Below are positions 16,333 to 26,037 of a DNA stretch of 64,000 nucleotides, one piece after another. Numbering within the stretch: position 1 is the first letter of the stretch; every line of letters starts with the position of its first letter. The notes under the pieces were generated by a model, which worked only from the letters and a program-made list of their open reading frames with translations, was not told where the DNA came from and ran no database searches. Source of the stretch: Edaphobacter dinghuensis (lineage in GTDB: Bacteria; Acidobacteriota; Terriglobia; Terriglobales; Acidobacteriaceae); NCBI RefSeq assembly GCF_014640335.1, contig NZ_BMGT01000003.1, positions 913,149 through 977,148 on the forward strand, in the 5' to 3' direction. A program made the translations under genes and the position numbers.

Positions 16333-18999
16333 CTAGGCTTTTGAAGGATCGTCGCCCTCAACATTGAGACCGAGCTCTGCCAATGCCTTTTGTGCTTGCT
16401 TAGGCTTGAACTTGCCCTCGCGGGAGAGCTTCGAAAGAGTTGCCCCGACGATGGACTCCGCGTTTACCTCAAAGTGGCTGCGGAGATGCTCACGATTGTC
16501 GCTGCGGCCAAAGCCGTCAGTCCCCAACGATACAAGTCTGTTTGTCAGCCACGGTGACAGCTGGTCAGGCACAACCTTCATATAATCGCTGGCCGCGATG
16601 ATGGGCCCGTGTGTTCCTGCGAGCGTTGTTTGCAGGTAGCTCTGGCGCTCCTTCTCGGTCGGATGGAGACGGTTCCAGCGCTCTACCGCCAAGGAGTCGC
16701 GACGTAGCTCGTTATAGCTGGTGACGCTCCAAACATTGGTCTGTACGCCGTACTTCGTCGACAGGATCTCCTGCGCACGAAGAACTTCGTTCAGAATCGT
16801 TCCGCTGCCGAAAAGCTGTGCAACTGCCTCGCCTTCGATCGCCGGCTTCAGCTTATAGAGGCCACGCAGAATGCCTTCGGTGACGCCCTCCGGCATAGCG
16901 GGCATGGCATAGTCTTCGTTGTACATCGTGATGTAGTAGAAAATGTCTTCGCCCTTCTCGTACATCCGGCGAATGCCATCCTGCACCACAACGGCAAGCT
17001 CGTAAACGAATGCCGGGTCGTAGGTAACGCAGGTGGGGACAGTGCTTGCCAGAACGATGCTGTGCCCATCCTGGTGCTGTAGTCCCTCGCCAAGCATGGT
17101 GGTGCGTCCTGCTGTGCCTCCCATCAGGAAGCCCTTGCCGCGCGAGTCGGCAAAGGCCCAGACCATGTCTCCGATACGTTGAAATCCGAACATTGAGTAG
17201 TACATGTAGAAGGGGATGGCCGGAATTTTGTAGTTTGCGTATGCCGTGCCTGCCGCAGTAAATGAAGCCATGGAACCGGCTTCGGTAATGCCTTCTTCGA
17301 GAATCTGCCCGTCCTGCGCTTCGCGGTAGTAGAGCAGCATGTCGGCATCGTGGGGGCTATACTTCTGGCCCTCGGGCGCATAGATGCCAACCTGTCGGAT
17401 TGCTGACTCCATGCCAAAGGTGCGGCCTTCATCAGGCAGGATGGGCACGATAAGCTTGCCGATCTTCGGGTCTTTCAGCAGATGGCGAAGAATGCTTACA
17501 AAGCCCATCGTGGTCGAGACGGCACGCTTATTGGAGCCTCCGGTCCACTCGGCAAAATAATCCAGTCCCGGCGCGATGAAATCCAGTTTCGGTACCTCGC
17601 GCTTGGGCAGATATCCGCCTAGCTCTTGGCGTCGCTGCTGCATATATACGATCTCGGGAGCATCTTGTGCTGGGCGATAGGGCGTTCCGTGCGATGCTGC
17701 CTCTTCGGGAATGGGAATGTCGAACCGCTTCACAAAGGCAGCCAGCTCGGAATCGACCATCTTCTTCTCGTTGTGTGTGGCATTGCGGGCCTGCGACGAG
17801 CCCATGCCATAACCCTTTACAGTCTTTGCAAGAATGACGGTCGGGCCGCCCTTGTGCTCGATCGCCCGCTTGTAGGCGTTGTAGATCTTCGCCGGATCAT
17901 GACCGCCGCGATGTAGACGCTCAAGCTGCTCATCGGTTAGATCGCGTACCAGCTCAAGCAGTTCCGGATACTTGCCAAAGAAGTTTTCACGCAGATAAGC
18001 ACCATCCTTGGCCTTGAACGTCTGGAAGTCTCCATCTACGCACTCTTCCATTCGTCGCAGCAACAGACCCGTATGGTCGCGCTCAAAGAGCGCGTCCCAA
18101 TCAGAGCCCCAGATCACCTTGATGACGTTCCAGCCTGCGCCGCGGAAGTGTCCTTCGAGCTCGTCGATGATGCGCTTGTTGCCGCGCACAGGGCCATCGA
18201 GTCGCTGCAGGTTGCAGTTCACCACAAAGATGAGGTTGTCCAGATTTTCACGGGCAGCAACGGCAATCGCTCCCAGGGTGTCGACCTCATCGGTCTCGCC
18301 GTCGCCGACAAAGGCCCAGACCTTGCGCTCAGTCGGCTGAATGAGGCCGCGATGCTCGAGATAGCGCATGAAGCGCGCCTGGTAGATGGCATTCAGCGGG
18401 CCGATTCCCATGGACACCGTAGGGAAGTTCCAGAAGTTGGGCATCAGCCAAGGGTGCGGATAGGAGCTCAGACCCGGCGTTTCGCGCAGTTCGTGGCGGA
18501 AATTTTTGAGGTGGCTATCATCGAGCCTGCCTTCGAGGTAAGCACGAGCATAAACTCCGGGTGATGCGTGACCCTGGAAGTAGACGAAGTCTCCCGGTTG
18601 GTCTCCATACTTGGCGCGGAAGAAATGATTGAAGCCGACCTCAAGCAAGGTAGCAAGCGATGAGTACGTCGAGATGTGACCGCCGATGCCGGCGTCCTTT
18701 TTATTCTGACCGTGTACCATTGCCATTGCGTTCCAGCGAATTAGCGCTTCGACACGGCGCTCGAGCGCTCGGTCTCCCGGATAGGGGACCTCATCGTGCT
18801 TGGCAATGGTGTTCAGATAACGCGTCGTCAGCTCACTCGACGTCGGCACCCCGGCCTGCTGCGCTCTTTGCCGGAGGGTTTCGAGAAGTTCGGCGCCCTG
18901 TTCCCAGTCATTGGCAATGACATCGTCAAACGCCTCAATCCACTCGGACACTTCTTCGGAAAAATCAATCTGGGCCGGAGTTTCAAGTTTCATCGTCAT
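16333..18999 (-). CDS. aceE: Pyruvate dehydrogenase E1 component, homodimeric type
   Basis: The 888-residue enzyme decarboxylates pyruvate and reductively acetylates the lipoyl domain of E2. It is the single-chain AceE type: N-terminal helix, HGQNKKDAGIGGHISTYSS near residue 95, the TPP/Mg motif GDGETDE, and LAKTVKGYGMG, with transketolase-like pyrimidine-binding and C-terminal domains following. The length matches E. coli AceE (887). ATG 18999 is chosen over the TTG at 19005 because AAGGA lies 6 bases upstream. No aceF or lpd gene is adjacent, so E2 and E3 are encoded elsewhere. Confidence 0.95.
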   Translation of the reverse strand: MTMKLETPAQIDFSEEVSEWIEAFDDVIANDWEQGAELLETLRQRAQQAGVPTSSELTTRYLNTIAKHDEVPYPGDRALERRVEALIRWNAMAMVHGQNKKDAGIGGHISTYSSLATLLEVGFNHFFRAKYGDQPGDFVYFQGHASPGVYARAYLEGRLDDSHLKNFRHELRETPGLSSYPHPWLMPNFWNFPTVSMGIGPLNAIYQARFMRYLEHRGLIQPTERKVWAFVGDGETDEVDTLGAIAVAARENLDNLIFVVNCNLQRLDGPVRGNKRIIDELEGHFRGAGWNVIKVIWGSDWDALFERDHTGLLLRRMEECVDGDFQTFKAKDGAYLRENFFGKYPELLELVRDLTDEQLERLHRGGHDPAKIYNAYKRAIEHKGGPTVILAKTVKGYGMGSSQARNATHNEKKMVDSELAAFVKRFDIPIPEEAASHGTPYRPAQDAPEIVYMQQRRQELGGYLPKREVPKLDFIAPGLDYFAEWTGGSNKRAVSTTMGFVSILRHLLKDPKIGKLIVPILPDEGRTFGMESAIRQVGIYAPEGQKYSPHDADMLLYYREAQDGQILEEGITEAGSMASFTAAGTAYANYKIPAIPFYMYYSMFGFQRIGDMVWAFADSRGKGFLMGGTAGRTTMLGEGLQHQDGHSIVLASTVPTCVTYDPAFVYELAVVVQDGIRRMYEKGEDIFYYITMYNEDYAMPAMPEGVTEGILRGLYKLKPAIEGEAVAQLFGSGTILNEVLRAQEILSTKYGVQTNVWSVTSYNELRRDSLAVERWNRLHPTEKERQSYLQTTLAGTHGPIIAASDYMKVVPDQLSPWLTNRLVSLGTDGFGRSDNREHLRSHFEVNAESIVGATLSKLSREGKFKPKQAQKALAELGLNVEGDDPSKA

Positions 19000-19171
19000 A
19001 AGCAATCCTTATATCCCCAGTTGCCGGGGTTGTAGATCAGCGCTCCAAATGCACTGCTTCTAGGATAGTCGTCTTCGGGTAAAAACGTCACTAAGGTTCC
19101 GTTTTTCAAAGGAAAATCAATGAATGCGAGTTGATAATCGACCGCAGAAGATTGGGTTACAGAAACAAGTT

Positions 19172-20434
19172 CTATGTGGAGTAGTCGGCATTGATCCGCA
19201 CATACTCCGCAGTAAGATCACACGTAATAAACCTGCACTCGGAGTTGCCTTGCCCGAGGTCCAACGTGATGGTGTATTCACGCTGCTGCATGGTCGTATG
19301 GGCGGCGGCTTCATCGAAATGAGGTGTTCGCATCCCAAGCTCGAAAACCGGCTGCGTCCCGATCCTGATGTTCACCTTCTCTGGATTAAATGTTGCACCG
19401 CTGTACCCGGCGGCTGCCAGCAGACGGCCCCAGTTGGGATCTGCGCTTGACCAGGCAGTCTTGCAGAGCGGAGAGTGGGCGATTGCCTTGGCAACCTGCT
19501 TTGCCTCCACCGGTGTGCGGGCTCCAGTAATGTGCAGCGTTACGACATGACCTACGCCCTCACCGTCATCGACGATCTGGTGAGCCAGGGAATAGCACAC
19601 CTGGTTGAGCGCGTTGGCAAAGGGCTCTGTGGTCTGTTCGTTGAGCCTGGTCCGGGTATCTCCGCTGGCCAGCAGTAGAACGGTGTCGTTTGTCGAGGTG
19701 TCGCCGTCGATGGAGATACAGTTAAAGCTCTGCTCCACGGCCGGAGCCAGAAGTTTATTCAGCTCTTCGGTCGAAGCCGACAGATCGGTGAAGAGATACA
19801 CCAGCATGGTGGCATGCGGTGGACCGATCGGGGCACCGAGTTGGGGATGAATCATGCCCGCACCCTTTGCTGCGCCGAAGATATTGACCTCGGCTCCGTC
19901 GATGGTAACGACTGCGCGAGCTATCTTCATACGCGTGTCGGTCGTCATGATGGCCTGAGCAAACAGTTCAGCGTGTGCCGGGGTATCGCCCAGCGCAGCT
20001 TCGACGGCGGGCAGAGCCGCGATTACTTTTTCGGCTGGAAAGGGAACGCCGATGATGCCGGTCGAGGAGGGAATAACTTCGTCGAAGATGCAATGAAATG
20101 TCTCGGCGGCGGCGACACATGTCTGCACGCAGGTATCGATGCCGGCCTGTCCGGTGGCGCAGTTGGCGTTGCCTGCATTGACCAGAACGGCTGCGACTCT
20201 TCCACCGGTAACTTGGAGATGTCGGCGACCTACGGTGACCGGAGCCGCAACGACCTGATTTTTTGTGTACATTACTGCCGCATTTGCGGTTTTGGGGGCA
20301 ATCGCTACAGCTACGTCCAGCTTTCCACTGGCTTTGATGCCGGCTTTAACTGCACCCCATTTGAAGCCGCGGGGAAGGGGCTGGACGTTCACTTCTTGCT
20401 CCAGGTTCATGACCTTATTTTGCTCGATGCTCAT
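19172..20434 (-). CDS. argJ: Bifunctional ornithine acetyltransferase / N-acetylglutamate synthase
   Basis: The 420-residue protein is a full-length ArgJ. It recycles the acetyl group from N-acetylornithine to glutamate in arginine synthesis, and may also use acetyl-CoA. The motifs visible are NAGNANCATG near residue 90, SSTGIIG near 125, KGAGMIHP near 190, and PHATMLVYLFTD, where the Thr of ATML is the self-cleavage nucleophile that yields alpha and beta chains. SIDGDTSTNDTVLLLASG follows. Presence of SSTGIIG suggests, but does not prove, bifunctionality. The start is ATG 20434. It is divergent from araD, with a LacI-type palindrome just 18 bases upstream of its start. Confidence 0.95.
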   Translation of the reverse strand: MSIEQNKVMNLEQEVNVQPLPRGFKWGAVKAGIKASGKLDVAVAIAPKTANAAVMYTKNQVVAAPVTVGRRHLQVTGGRVAAVLVNAGNANCATGQAGIDTCVQTCVAAAETFHCIFDEVIPSSTGIIGVPFPAEKVIAALPAVEAALGDTPAHAELFAQAIMTTDTRMKIARAVVTIDGAEVNIFGAAKGAGMIHPQLGAPIGPPHATMLVYLFTDLSASTEELNKLLAPAVEQSFNCISIDGDTSTNDTVLLLASGDTRTRLNEQTTEPFANALNQVCYSLAHQIVDDGEGVGHVVTLHITGARTPVEAKQVAKAIAHSPLCKTAWSSADPNWGRLLAAAGYSGATFNPEKVNIRIGTQPVFELGMRTPHFDEAAAHTTMQQREYTITLDLGQGNSECRFITCDLTAEYVRINADYST

Positions 20435-20451
20435 AGACTTACTTTATCAAG

Positions 20452-20465
20452 GGAAAGCGCTTTCC
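20452..20465. promoter_or_regulatory. LacI-family-type operator (perfect 14-bp palindrome)
   Basis: GGAAAGCGCTTTCC is a perfect palindrome with the central CG typical of LacI/CcpA-family operators. It lies between divergent argJ and araD, 67 bases ahead of the araD start. Control of araD by a sugar-responsive repressor is the likely reading; no lacI-type gene is in the window. Confidence 0.5.
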
Positions 20466-20532
20466 AAAGTGTTTCGGATATTCTGGAATAATTGCAGGCC
20501 ATTGTGCGGAATTGCTTAGAAAGAGGATGTTT

Positions 20533-21228
20533 ATGTTGCTTGAAGAATTGCGGAAATCGGTGCTTGAGGCCAATCTGGAGCTGGTGCGACGAGGGCTTGT
20601 CCTCTATACGTTCGGCAATGCCAGCGGTGTGGACCGCAAGCAGGGACTAGTCGTGATTAAGCCCTCCGGCGTCGACTATGACGAGCTCCGACCGGAGCAT
20701 ATGGTGGTGACCGACCTGAACGGCAAGATCGTTGAGGGAACACTGCGTCCCTCCTCGGATCTCGATACGCATACTCTCCTCTATCGCGAGTTTGCCGATA
20801 TTGGAGCGGTCGTGCACACCCACTCGGAGTACGCTACCAGCTTTGCCCAGGCAGGAATGGCGATCCCGGCACTCGGAACGACGCACGCCGACTACTTCTA
20901 TGGATCGGTTCCGGTGACGGAAGAGCTTACTGACAAGGCAATCGGCGGACGGTACGTGCACGAGACCGGACTGGCCATCGTCAATCGCTTTAAAGGGATC
21001 GATCCGCTGGCCGTGCCTGCCTGCCTGGTGGCCGGTCATGCTCCCTTTGTCTGGGGCAAAACGCCGCACGACGCGGCGCATAATGCAGTGGTGTTGGAGG
21101 CCGTGGCGCGGATGGCATACCGCACGTTGACTTTGCAGGCTGATTGCAAGGGCGTTTCACAGGCTCTTCTGGATCGGCACTACTTCAGGAAACATGGGGC
21201 TTCGGCGACCTATGGACAGTCCTGCTGA
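20533..21228 (+). CDS. araD: L-ribulose-5-phosphate 4-epimerase
   Basis: The 231-residue class II aldolase-fold enzyme interconverts L-ribulose 5-phosphate and D-xylulose 5-phosphate. Zinc ligands are visible as His95 and His97 in VVHTHSE and His169 in AGHAPFVWG, with the phosphate-binding SGNAS-like loop (TFGNASGVDR) and KPSGVDY. The length equals E. coli AraD (231). The start is placed at ATG 20533, 6 bases after AAAGAGG; the frame opens earlier at a TTG (20512) and an ATG (20527) that abuts the ribosome site. A LacI-type palindrome lies upstream and a strong terminator follows. Confidence 0.92.
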   Translation: MLLEELRKSVLEANLELVRRGLVLYTFGNASGVDRKQGLVVIKPSGVDYDELRPEHMVVTDLNGKIVEGTLRPSSDLDTHTLLYREFADIGAVVHTHSEYATSFAQAGMAIPALGTTHADYFYGSVPVTEELTDKAIGGRYVHETGLAIVNRFKGIDPLAVPACLVAGHAPFVWGKTPHDAAHNAVVLEAVARMAYRTLTLQADCKGVSQALLDRHYFRKHGASATYGQSC

Positions 21229-21248
21229 TCCTGAACGCAACAAGCAAC

Positions 21249-21286
21249 AACGGCCCCATCTTCATATGGTGAAGATGGGGCCGTTT
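21249..21286. terminator. Bidirectional terminator between araD and oxidoreductase
   Basis: A perfect long stem (AACGGCCCCATCTTC with GAAGATGGGGCCGTT) with a short loop and a T-rich tail lies between two convergent genes. Confidence 0.92.
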
Positions 21287-21299
21287 GTTATCTATAGGG

Positions 21300-22373
21300 T
21301 TAGAAGCTTACGGCGAGAGTACGCGCCTGAGCAGAGCTTTCCCGTGCCATTTCGAGCAGCTTGATGACGCGGTAGGCGTCTTCGGGCTGGACCGCTAGCT
21401 TTGCCTTGTCATTGATGGCGTCGCGTACGTTGGCGTAGTAGTTGCGATAATCTCCGGTCTCGGTCCTGACGGGGGTGCGAGTCAGCGTGGTGGGGTCGGC
21501 TGGGTTGGGAGCTACAGTCAGAACTCCCCATTCGGACTCTGGCTCGTTGAGCCATACTTTGGCATCGCCCATGCGTGGCACTTTAGCTCCTCCAAGGAGG
21601 GCTGGCTCCTGCGGATCGAGACCGTACTTCTTGAAGCTGCCATGGGTGCCGTGGAGCAGAAAGCGCGGAGCGGCATCGCAGGCCAGCATGCTGGCTCGGC
21701 AGTGGGCGAGCAACCTGGGATAGTGCAGAGTGATGTCGAAGGCATCCTCGATCTCGGTTAAGTCACGATCTTTGCGAACGCTGGCGGTGATGGCTTGGGG
21801 CGCGCCGAAGAGGGCCAATGTCTGATCGACGAGATGAGGTCCGAGATCAAAGAGCATGCCGTTGGCTGCATTTCCAGACTCCTTCCACGTCGCCTCGCGA
21901 GGCAGCGGACGGAAGCGGTCGAAGTGGGACTCGAAGGTGACGAGTCTGCCCACGGCTTTCTGGTCGACCAACTTGCGGACAGTAAGGAAGTCACCGTCCC
22001 AGCGGCGGTTATGGTATGGGGCAAGAACGAGGTTGCGGGACTTGGCGAGATCAATCAACTCGAGAGCTTCGGCGCTGGTGGCAGCGAAGGGTTTGTCGAT
22101 GACGACGTGTTTACCGGCTTCGAGGGCCTGCTTGGCGAGCGTGAAGTGAGTTTCGTTAGGCGTGCCAACAACGATGAGCTGAACGGACGGATCGGCAAGG
22201 GCCTCTTCGACGGAGCGGAGGATGCGGGTTTCGGGATAGGCCTTGGCGGCTTCATCGCCGCGGCGCTGCACAATGGCTTCGAGCCTGAGGCCGGGGACGG
22301 CGTGGACGAAGGGGGCATGGAAGACGCGTCCGGCGAGGCCGAAACCGATGACTGCAACTCCTATATCTGACAT
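21300..22373 (-). CDS. Gfo/Idh/MocA family NAD(P)-dependent oxidoreductase
   Basis: The 357-residue enzyme begins with the Rossmann motif VAVIGFGLAGRVFHAPF. The family EKP signature appears as VIDKPFA near residue 95, followed by LVLAPYHNRRWDGDF, which holds the usual catalytic-region residues. It resembles YvaA/YdgJ-type scyllo-inositol and sugar dehydrogenases, but the exact substrate is not readable. The open frame continues upstream to 22937, antisense to the next gene. ATG 22373 is right because AAGGAGAG sits 6 bases ahead and the Rossmann fold starts at residue 5. Its neighbours araD and xylB hint at sugar metabolism. Confidence 0.9.
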   Translation of the reverse strand: MSDIGVAVIGFGLAGRVFHAPFVHAVPGLRLEAIVQRRGDEAAKAYPETRILRSVEEALADPSVQLIVVGTPNETHFTLAKQALEAGKHVVIDKPFAATSAEALELIDLAKSRNLVLAPYHNRRWDGDFLTVRKLVDQKAVGRLVTFESHFDRFRPLPREATWKESGNAANGMLFDLGPHLVDQTLALFGAPQAITASVRKDRDLTEIEDAFDITLHYPRLLAHCRASMLACDAAPRFLLHGTHGSFKKYGLDPQEPALLGGAKVPRMGDAKVWLNEPESEWGVLTVAPNPADPTTLTRTPVRTETGDYRNYYANVRDAINDKAKLAVQPEDAYRVIKLLEMARESSAQARTLAVSF

Positions 22374-22556
22374 TGCTGCTCTCCTTGATTGGTTGTGCAC
22401 CAGTGTTTCATAGTGGATGGTGTAGGCCAAAGGCACGGAGCCATCTTTGGAATATGCCTGTGATTGATAGGATGGGTCTGTGGCTTGTTGGCGCATGATC
22501 GGTATTTGGGATGCCAATGATGGCGCGGGATTCTTAGGCTCACGGCGGCGTATTTT

Positions 22557-24389
22557 TTGAGATCTTCCTCCAGAACAAAACGACCCGTACCGCAGAGCCG
22601 CGTATCGCGCTGGAGCACTCTCTCCGATTGGTGCTTTGCGCATCAAGGGATCGTCTTTGCTGTTGCGGGTGCGGTGTGGGTGCTCGCACTTTACTGGAAG
22701 GCGCTGAGCGCTCCCTTCGTTTATGACGACGTGGACCAGATCGTCAATAACCCAGCGCTGACCTCGTTGCGGTTGACCTTTCATCGGTTCTGGCTGGCCC
22801 CCGTCTCGTTCAACAGCGAGATTGGCGGCGCGGGAAGCGCGACCTATCGACCACTTTATTGGATGAGTCTTGCGCTCGACCGCTGGATATGGGGCTTGCA
22901 CGCCAGCGGATTTCATCTTACGAACCTTGTCCTGCACTGGCTCAATGGAGTGCTCGCATTTTTGCTGCTACGGCGGCTGCGGGTCGCACCTTGGGCTGCC
23001 GCAATAGCGGCGCTGCTTTGGCTGGGGCTTCCGATCAATACCGAGGCGGTGACTTGGATCAGTGCACGGGGCTATGTGCTCTGCACCTTCTTTGTGCTGC
23101 TGGCGTTGTTGGCTGCAAATGGCTTTCTGCGCGAAGGCAAATCACGACTTCTGCTAGCAGGATACTTTGCCGCTTCGCTGGCCGCGCTGCTGAGCCATGA
23201 AGAGGGCGTGCTCGTTCTTCCGCTGGCGCTGCTGGTGGCCTATGCGACCAACCGGCTGTCGCGCAGGCTGGCAGGTGGGCTGGTGGCTGCATCGATCCTA
23301 TCCGGGCTGATCGATATCGCTCTAAGAGAGGCGGTCAAAACAGGCTCCGGGGGGACCGGTGCCGCCTTGTGGGCCGTGGGGCTGGCGTTCTGGCGCTATA
23401 TGCAATGGATGGTTCTGCCCGTGCATATGAGTGTGGAGCGGTCGACCTCGATGCCCGCCAATGCAGCTTCGCTGGGAACAATTGCAGGCTGGCTGGGGCT
23501 GGTGGCGCTGATCGCCGCGATTGCTCTGCTGCGGAAACGAGAGCCGGCTGTTTCCGCGGGACTCGCCTGGGTGGTGATTGCGTTGCTGCCGTTTTGTGGC
23601 TTTGTCACGATCTATCAGGGGATGGCGGAGCGGTTCGAGTATCTGGCTGCTGCCGGGCTGGCGCTGGCTGCTGTTGCATTGGTGTTGGGGCTAAGCGGTC
23701 GCTGGCGGCGGATTGCTGTGGGCTTACTTGCAATCTGGATGATATGGGGAGCGTGGCGGACATGGGCACGGGTGCTGAACTGGCAAAGCCCGGCGGGGCT
23801 CTATGCGAGCTCGCTGGAGGCAACGCCGAGGAGTCCAGTACTACTCTATAACCTGGGGTTGGAGTTCCGGCGAAGCGGCGATGTGCTGAGCGCGGCGAAG
23901 CTCTACGGGCAGGCGGTAAAGCTACAGCCTCGCTATACGCGGGCGCTCGCAGGGCTAGGAGATGTCTATATACAACTCGGCGAGACTCGGGATGCAGTGA
24001 ATTACTTTGAACGGGCGCTGGCTCTCAATCCCACCGACAAGGAGACGGTGATCGACCTGGGCGAGGCTTTACAGCGCATGGGCGACAAGCAGGGAGCCGA
24101 GGTTCAGTTACGTAAGGCGATTGCGCTCGACCCGTCGCAGGGCGAGGCTTATACCGATCTGGGCGCATTGCTGGCCGATACGGGGCGGATCGACGAGGCG
24201 ATTCAGTGCTTCCAGACGGCGATCAAAAACAAGCCTGACGACGCGACACCTTACTTCGACCTGGCGGTGATGTTTCAGCAGCGCGGCCAGGATGAGGTCG
24301 CGCTGCCGTTTTACAAGAAGGTGTTGGAGCTGAAGCCGGGTGACCCGGATACGATCCGGAATGTCAGCAAGCTGCATTTGGAGCGTTAG
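22557..24389 (+). CDS. Membrane protein with C-terminal TPR repeats (TMTC/GT-C-like)
   Basis: The 610-residue protein has about ten membrane segments (residues 25-425), then about five tetratricopeptide repeats (430-605). The first loop after TM1 carries VYDDVDQIVNNPAL, an acidic motif like the catalytic loop of GT-C mannosyltransferases and of the TMTC family, which combines exactly this membrane domain with TPRs. A protein or lipid glycosyltransferase role is therefore plausible but inferred. No ATG is available; TTG 22557 is the most upstream start after an in-frame TGA at 22518. Its last four bases overlap the end of convergent xylB. Confidence 0.78.
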   Translation: MRSSSRTKRPVPQSRVSRWSTLSDWCFAHQGIVFAVAGAVWVLALYWKALSAPFVYDDVDQIVNNPALTSLRLTFHRFWLAPVSFNSEIGGAGSATYRPLYWMSLALDRWIWGLHASGFHLTNLVLHWLNGVLAFLLLRRLRVAPWAAAIAALLWLGLPINTEAVTWISARGYVLCTFFVLLALLAANGFLREGKSRLLLAGYFAASLAALLSHEEGVLVLPLALLVAYATNRLSRRLAGGLVAASILSGLIDIALREAVKTGSGGTGAALWAVGLAFWRYMQWMVLPVHMSVERSTSMPANAASLGTIAGWLGLVALIAAIALLRKREPAVSAGLAWVVIALLPFCGFVTIYQGMAERFEYLAAAGLALAAVALVLGLSGRWRRIAVGLLAIWMIWGAWRTWARVLNWQSPAGLYASSLEATPRSPVLLYNLGLEFRRSGDVLSAAKLYGQAVKLQPRYTRALAGLGDVYIQLGETRDAVNYFERALALNPTDKETVIDLGEALQRMGDKQGAEVQLRKAIALDPSQGEAYTDLGALLADTGRIDEAIQCFQTAIKNKPDDATPYFDLAVMFQQRGQDEVALPFYKKVLELKPGDPDTIRNVSKLHLER

Positions 24390-25855
24390 TCGGCCAACGA
24401 GCGCAGGGCCGGATAGACCTTACGGTATTGCCGATAGGCTTCGTTCATTGCGGCGGCGTTCTGCGGAGCGATGGTCTGAGCGATGCGAATTGTGGAAGCA
24501 CAGGCCGCCTCAACGCTGGGCCATGCGTTGACGCCGGTTCCGGCGAGGAGAGCCGCTCCAAAGGCTCCGCCCTCTTCGGCTTCGAGCAGCTCCACCGGCT
24601 GGCCGTAGACGTCGGCCTGAATCTGCCGCCAGAGCGGGCCTCGTGCTCCTCCCCCGCCGAGGCGGATGCTCTCGACCGGAATGTGCAGCTCTTGAAAGAG
24701 AGTAAAGGTGTCGCGCAGGCTCATGGCTACACCCTCCAATACAGCGCGGACGAAGTGGGCCTGGGTGTGGCTGGCCGTGATCCCGACAAATGCGGCGCGA
24801 GCGTTGGGGTCGAGATGCGGTGTGCGCTCGCCAAAGAGATAGGGTGCCCAAAGCAGGCCGTCGCTGGCGGCGGGAACGTTTGCGGCAAGTGCGCTGAGCG
24901 TGTCGTAGCTGCTGGCAGCGGCGAAGGTATCGCGGAAGTAACGCAAGCTGAGACCGGCGCCATTGGTCACTCCCATGACGTGCCAGCGGTTAGGGGCAGC
25001 GTGGCAGAAGGTGTGCAGGCGGCCGAGGCGGTCTTTCGTGGGAGTGTCGGTGGCGGCAAAAACGACTCCGCTGGTGCCGATAGTGGCGGAGACCGAGCCG
25101 GGCGCGAGGATGCCCATTCCAACCGCTCCGGCACCTTGATCGCCGGCTCCGGCAGCTACGGGCGTGCCTGTGGCCAGACCTGTGGCAGCGGCCCCCGCGT
25201 CGGAGATGTGGGCGCAGATCTCGGGGCCTTCGAAGAGACGGGGAAGCCACTGCAAGGGAATCCCGGCAGCTTCAGCCACTTCAGCAGACCAGCGGCGGTG
25301 GGCCACGTCAAGCAGAAGTGTGCCGCTGGCCTCCTGCATGTCCATCGCGAGCTCGCCGGTGAGGCGGTAACGGACGTAATCCTTGGGACAGAGTACATGG
25401 GCAATGCGGGCAAAGATCTCGGGCTGGTGATCGCGGACCCAGAGTAGTTTGGTAAGGGTGAAATTCGGCAGGGCCGGATTGGCGGTTAGTTCGATCAGGC
25501 GTTCGAAGCCGATTTTTTCCGTAAGCCAGTCGCATTGGGGCTGAGTACGCTGGTCGCACCAGATCAGTGCCGGGCGAAGAACCTCGCCATTGGCGTCGAG
25601 CATGACGCAGCCGTGCATCTGGCCGGTCAGGCCGATGGCTTCAATTTCGCTGCCTGCGAGTTCGCTTTCGGCCATGGCTCCGGCGATGGCTTCGCGGGCG
25701 GCCCGCCACCAGTCGTTGGGATCCTGTTCGGCCCAGCCGATGTGTTCGGAATGAATGGGCTTGTGTTCCGCGCTGCTTGAGGCGATAACTTTGCCGTTAC
25801 GGTCGATGAGGATTGCCCGGGTGCCACCGGTTCCGACGTCTACTCCAAGAAACAT
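24386..25855 (-). CDS. xylB: Xylulokinase (FGGY family)
   Basis: The 489-residue kinase phosphorylates D-xylulose with ATP. N-terminal FGGY domain: FLGVDVGTGGTRAILID, then GLTGQMHGCVMLD, where MHG is the xylulokinase-type substrate loop, and RPALIWCDQRT. C-terminal domain: AGAGDQGAGAVGMG, ATIGTSGVVFA, and the FGGY signature near RLGGGGARGPLWRQIQADV. The length is typical. It shares its 3' end with the TPR gene. Together with araD it would feed xylulose 5-phosphate into the pentose phosphate pathway. A LacI-type palindrome lies in the shared upstream region, at 26038-26051. Confidence 0.92.
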   Translation of the reverse strand: MFLGVDVGTGGTRAILIDRNGKVIASSSAEHKPIHSEHIGWAEQDPNDWWRAAREAIAGAMAESELAGSEIEAIGLTGQMHGCVMLDANGEVLRPALIWCDQRTQPQCDWLTEKIGFERLIELTANPALPNFTLTKLLWVRDHQPEIFARIAHVLCPKDYVRYRLTGELAMDMQEASGTLLLDVAHRRWSAEVAEAAGIPLQWLPRLFEGPEICAHISDAGAAATGLATGTPVAAGAGDQGAGAVGMGILAPGSVSATIGTSGVVFAATDTPTKDRLGRLHTFCHAAPNRWHVMGVTNGAGLSLRYFRDTFAAASSYDTLSALAANVPAASDGLLWAPYLFGERTPHLDPNARAAFVGITASHTQAHFVRAVLEGVAMSLRDTFTLFQELHIPVESIRLGGGGARGPLWRQIQADVYGQPVELLEAEEGGAFGAALLAGTGVNAWPSVEAACASTIRIAQTIAPQNAAAMNEAYRQYRKVYPALRSLAD

Positions 25856-26037
25856 GATGGTTTCCTTTTAGTCTTGTAAATGCTTTTAGTAGCAGTGTAT
25901 CCGGTACGATCAGGTCGGGCGAGAGACTGCTAAGATTCTGCCTGGATTTTGCATACGATACTTTTTGAAGATTCCGGATGACTTAGCGCATCTCAATATA
26001 CGAAGAGAGAGACATTCGGTATATCGATGACACAGGG

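Noticed and set aside
22374..22937. N-terminal extension of the Gfo/Idh/MocA oxidoreductase by 188 residues
   Set aside because: The Rossmann motif begins right after ATG 22373, which has a strong ribosome site; the extension overlaps the divergent TPR gene and has no domain.
24428..25447. 339-codon plus-strand frame opposite xylB
   Set aside because: Antisense to a full-length xylulokinase and rich in Gly/Ala/Cys without domain structure.
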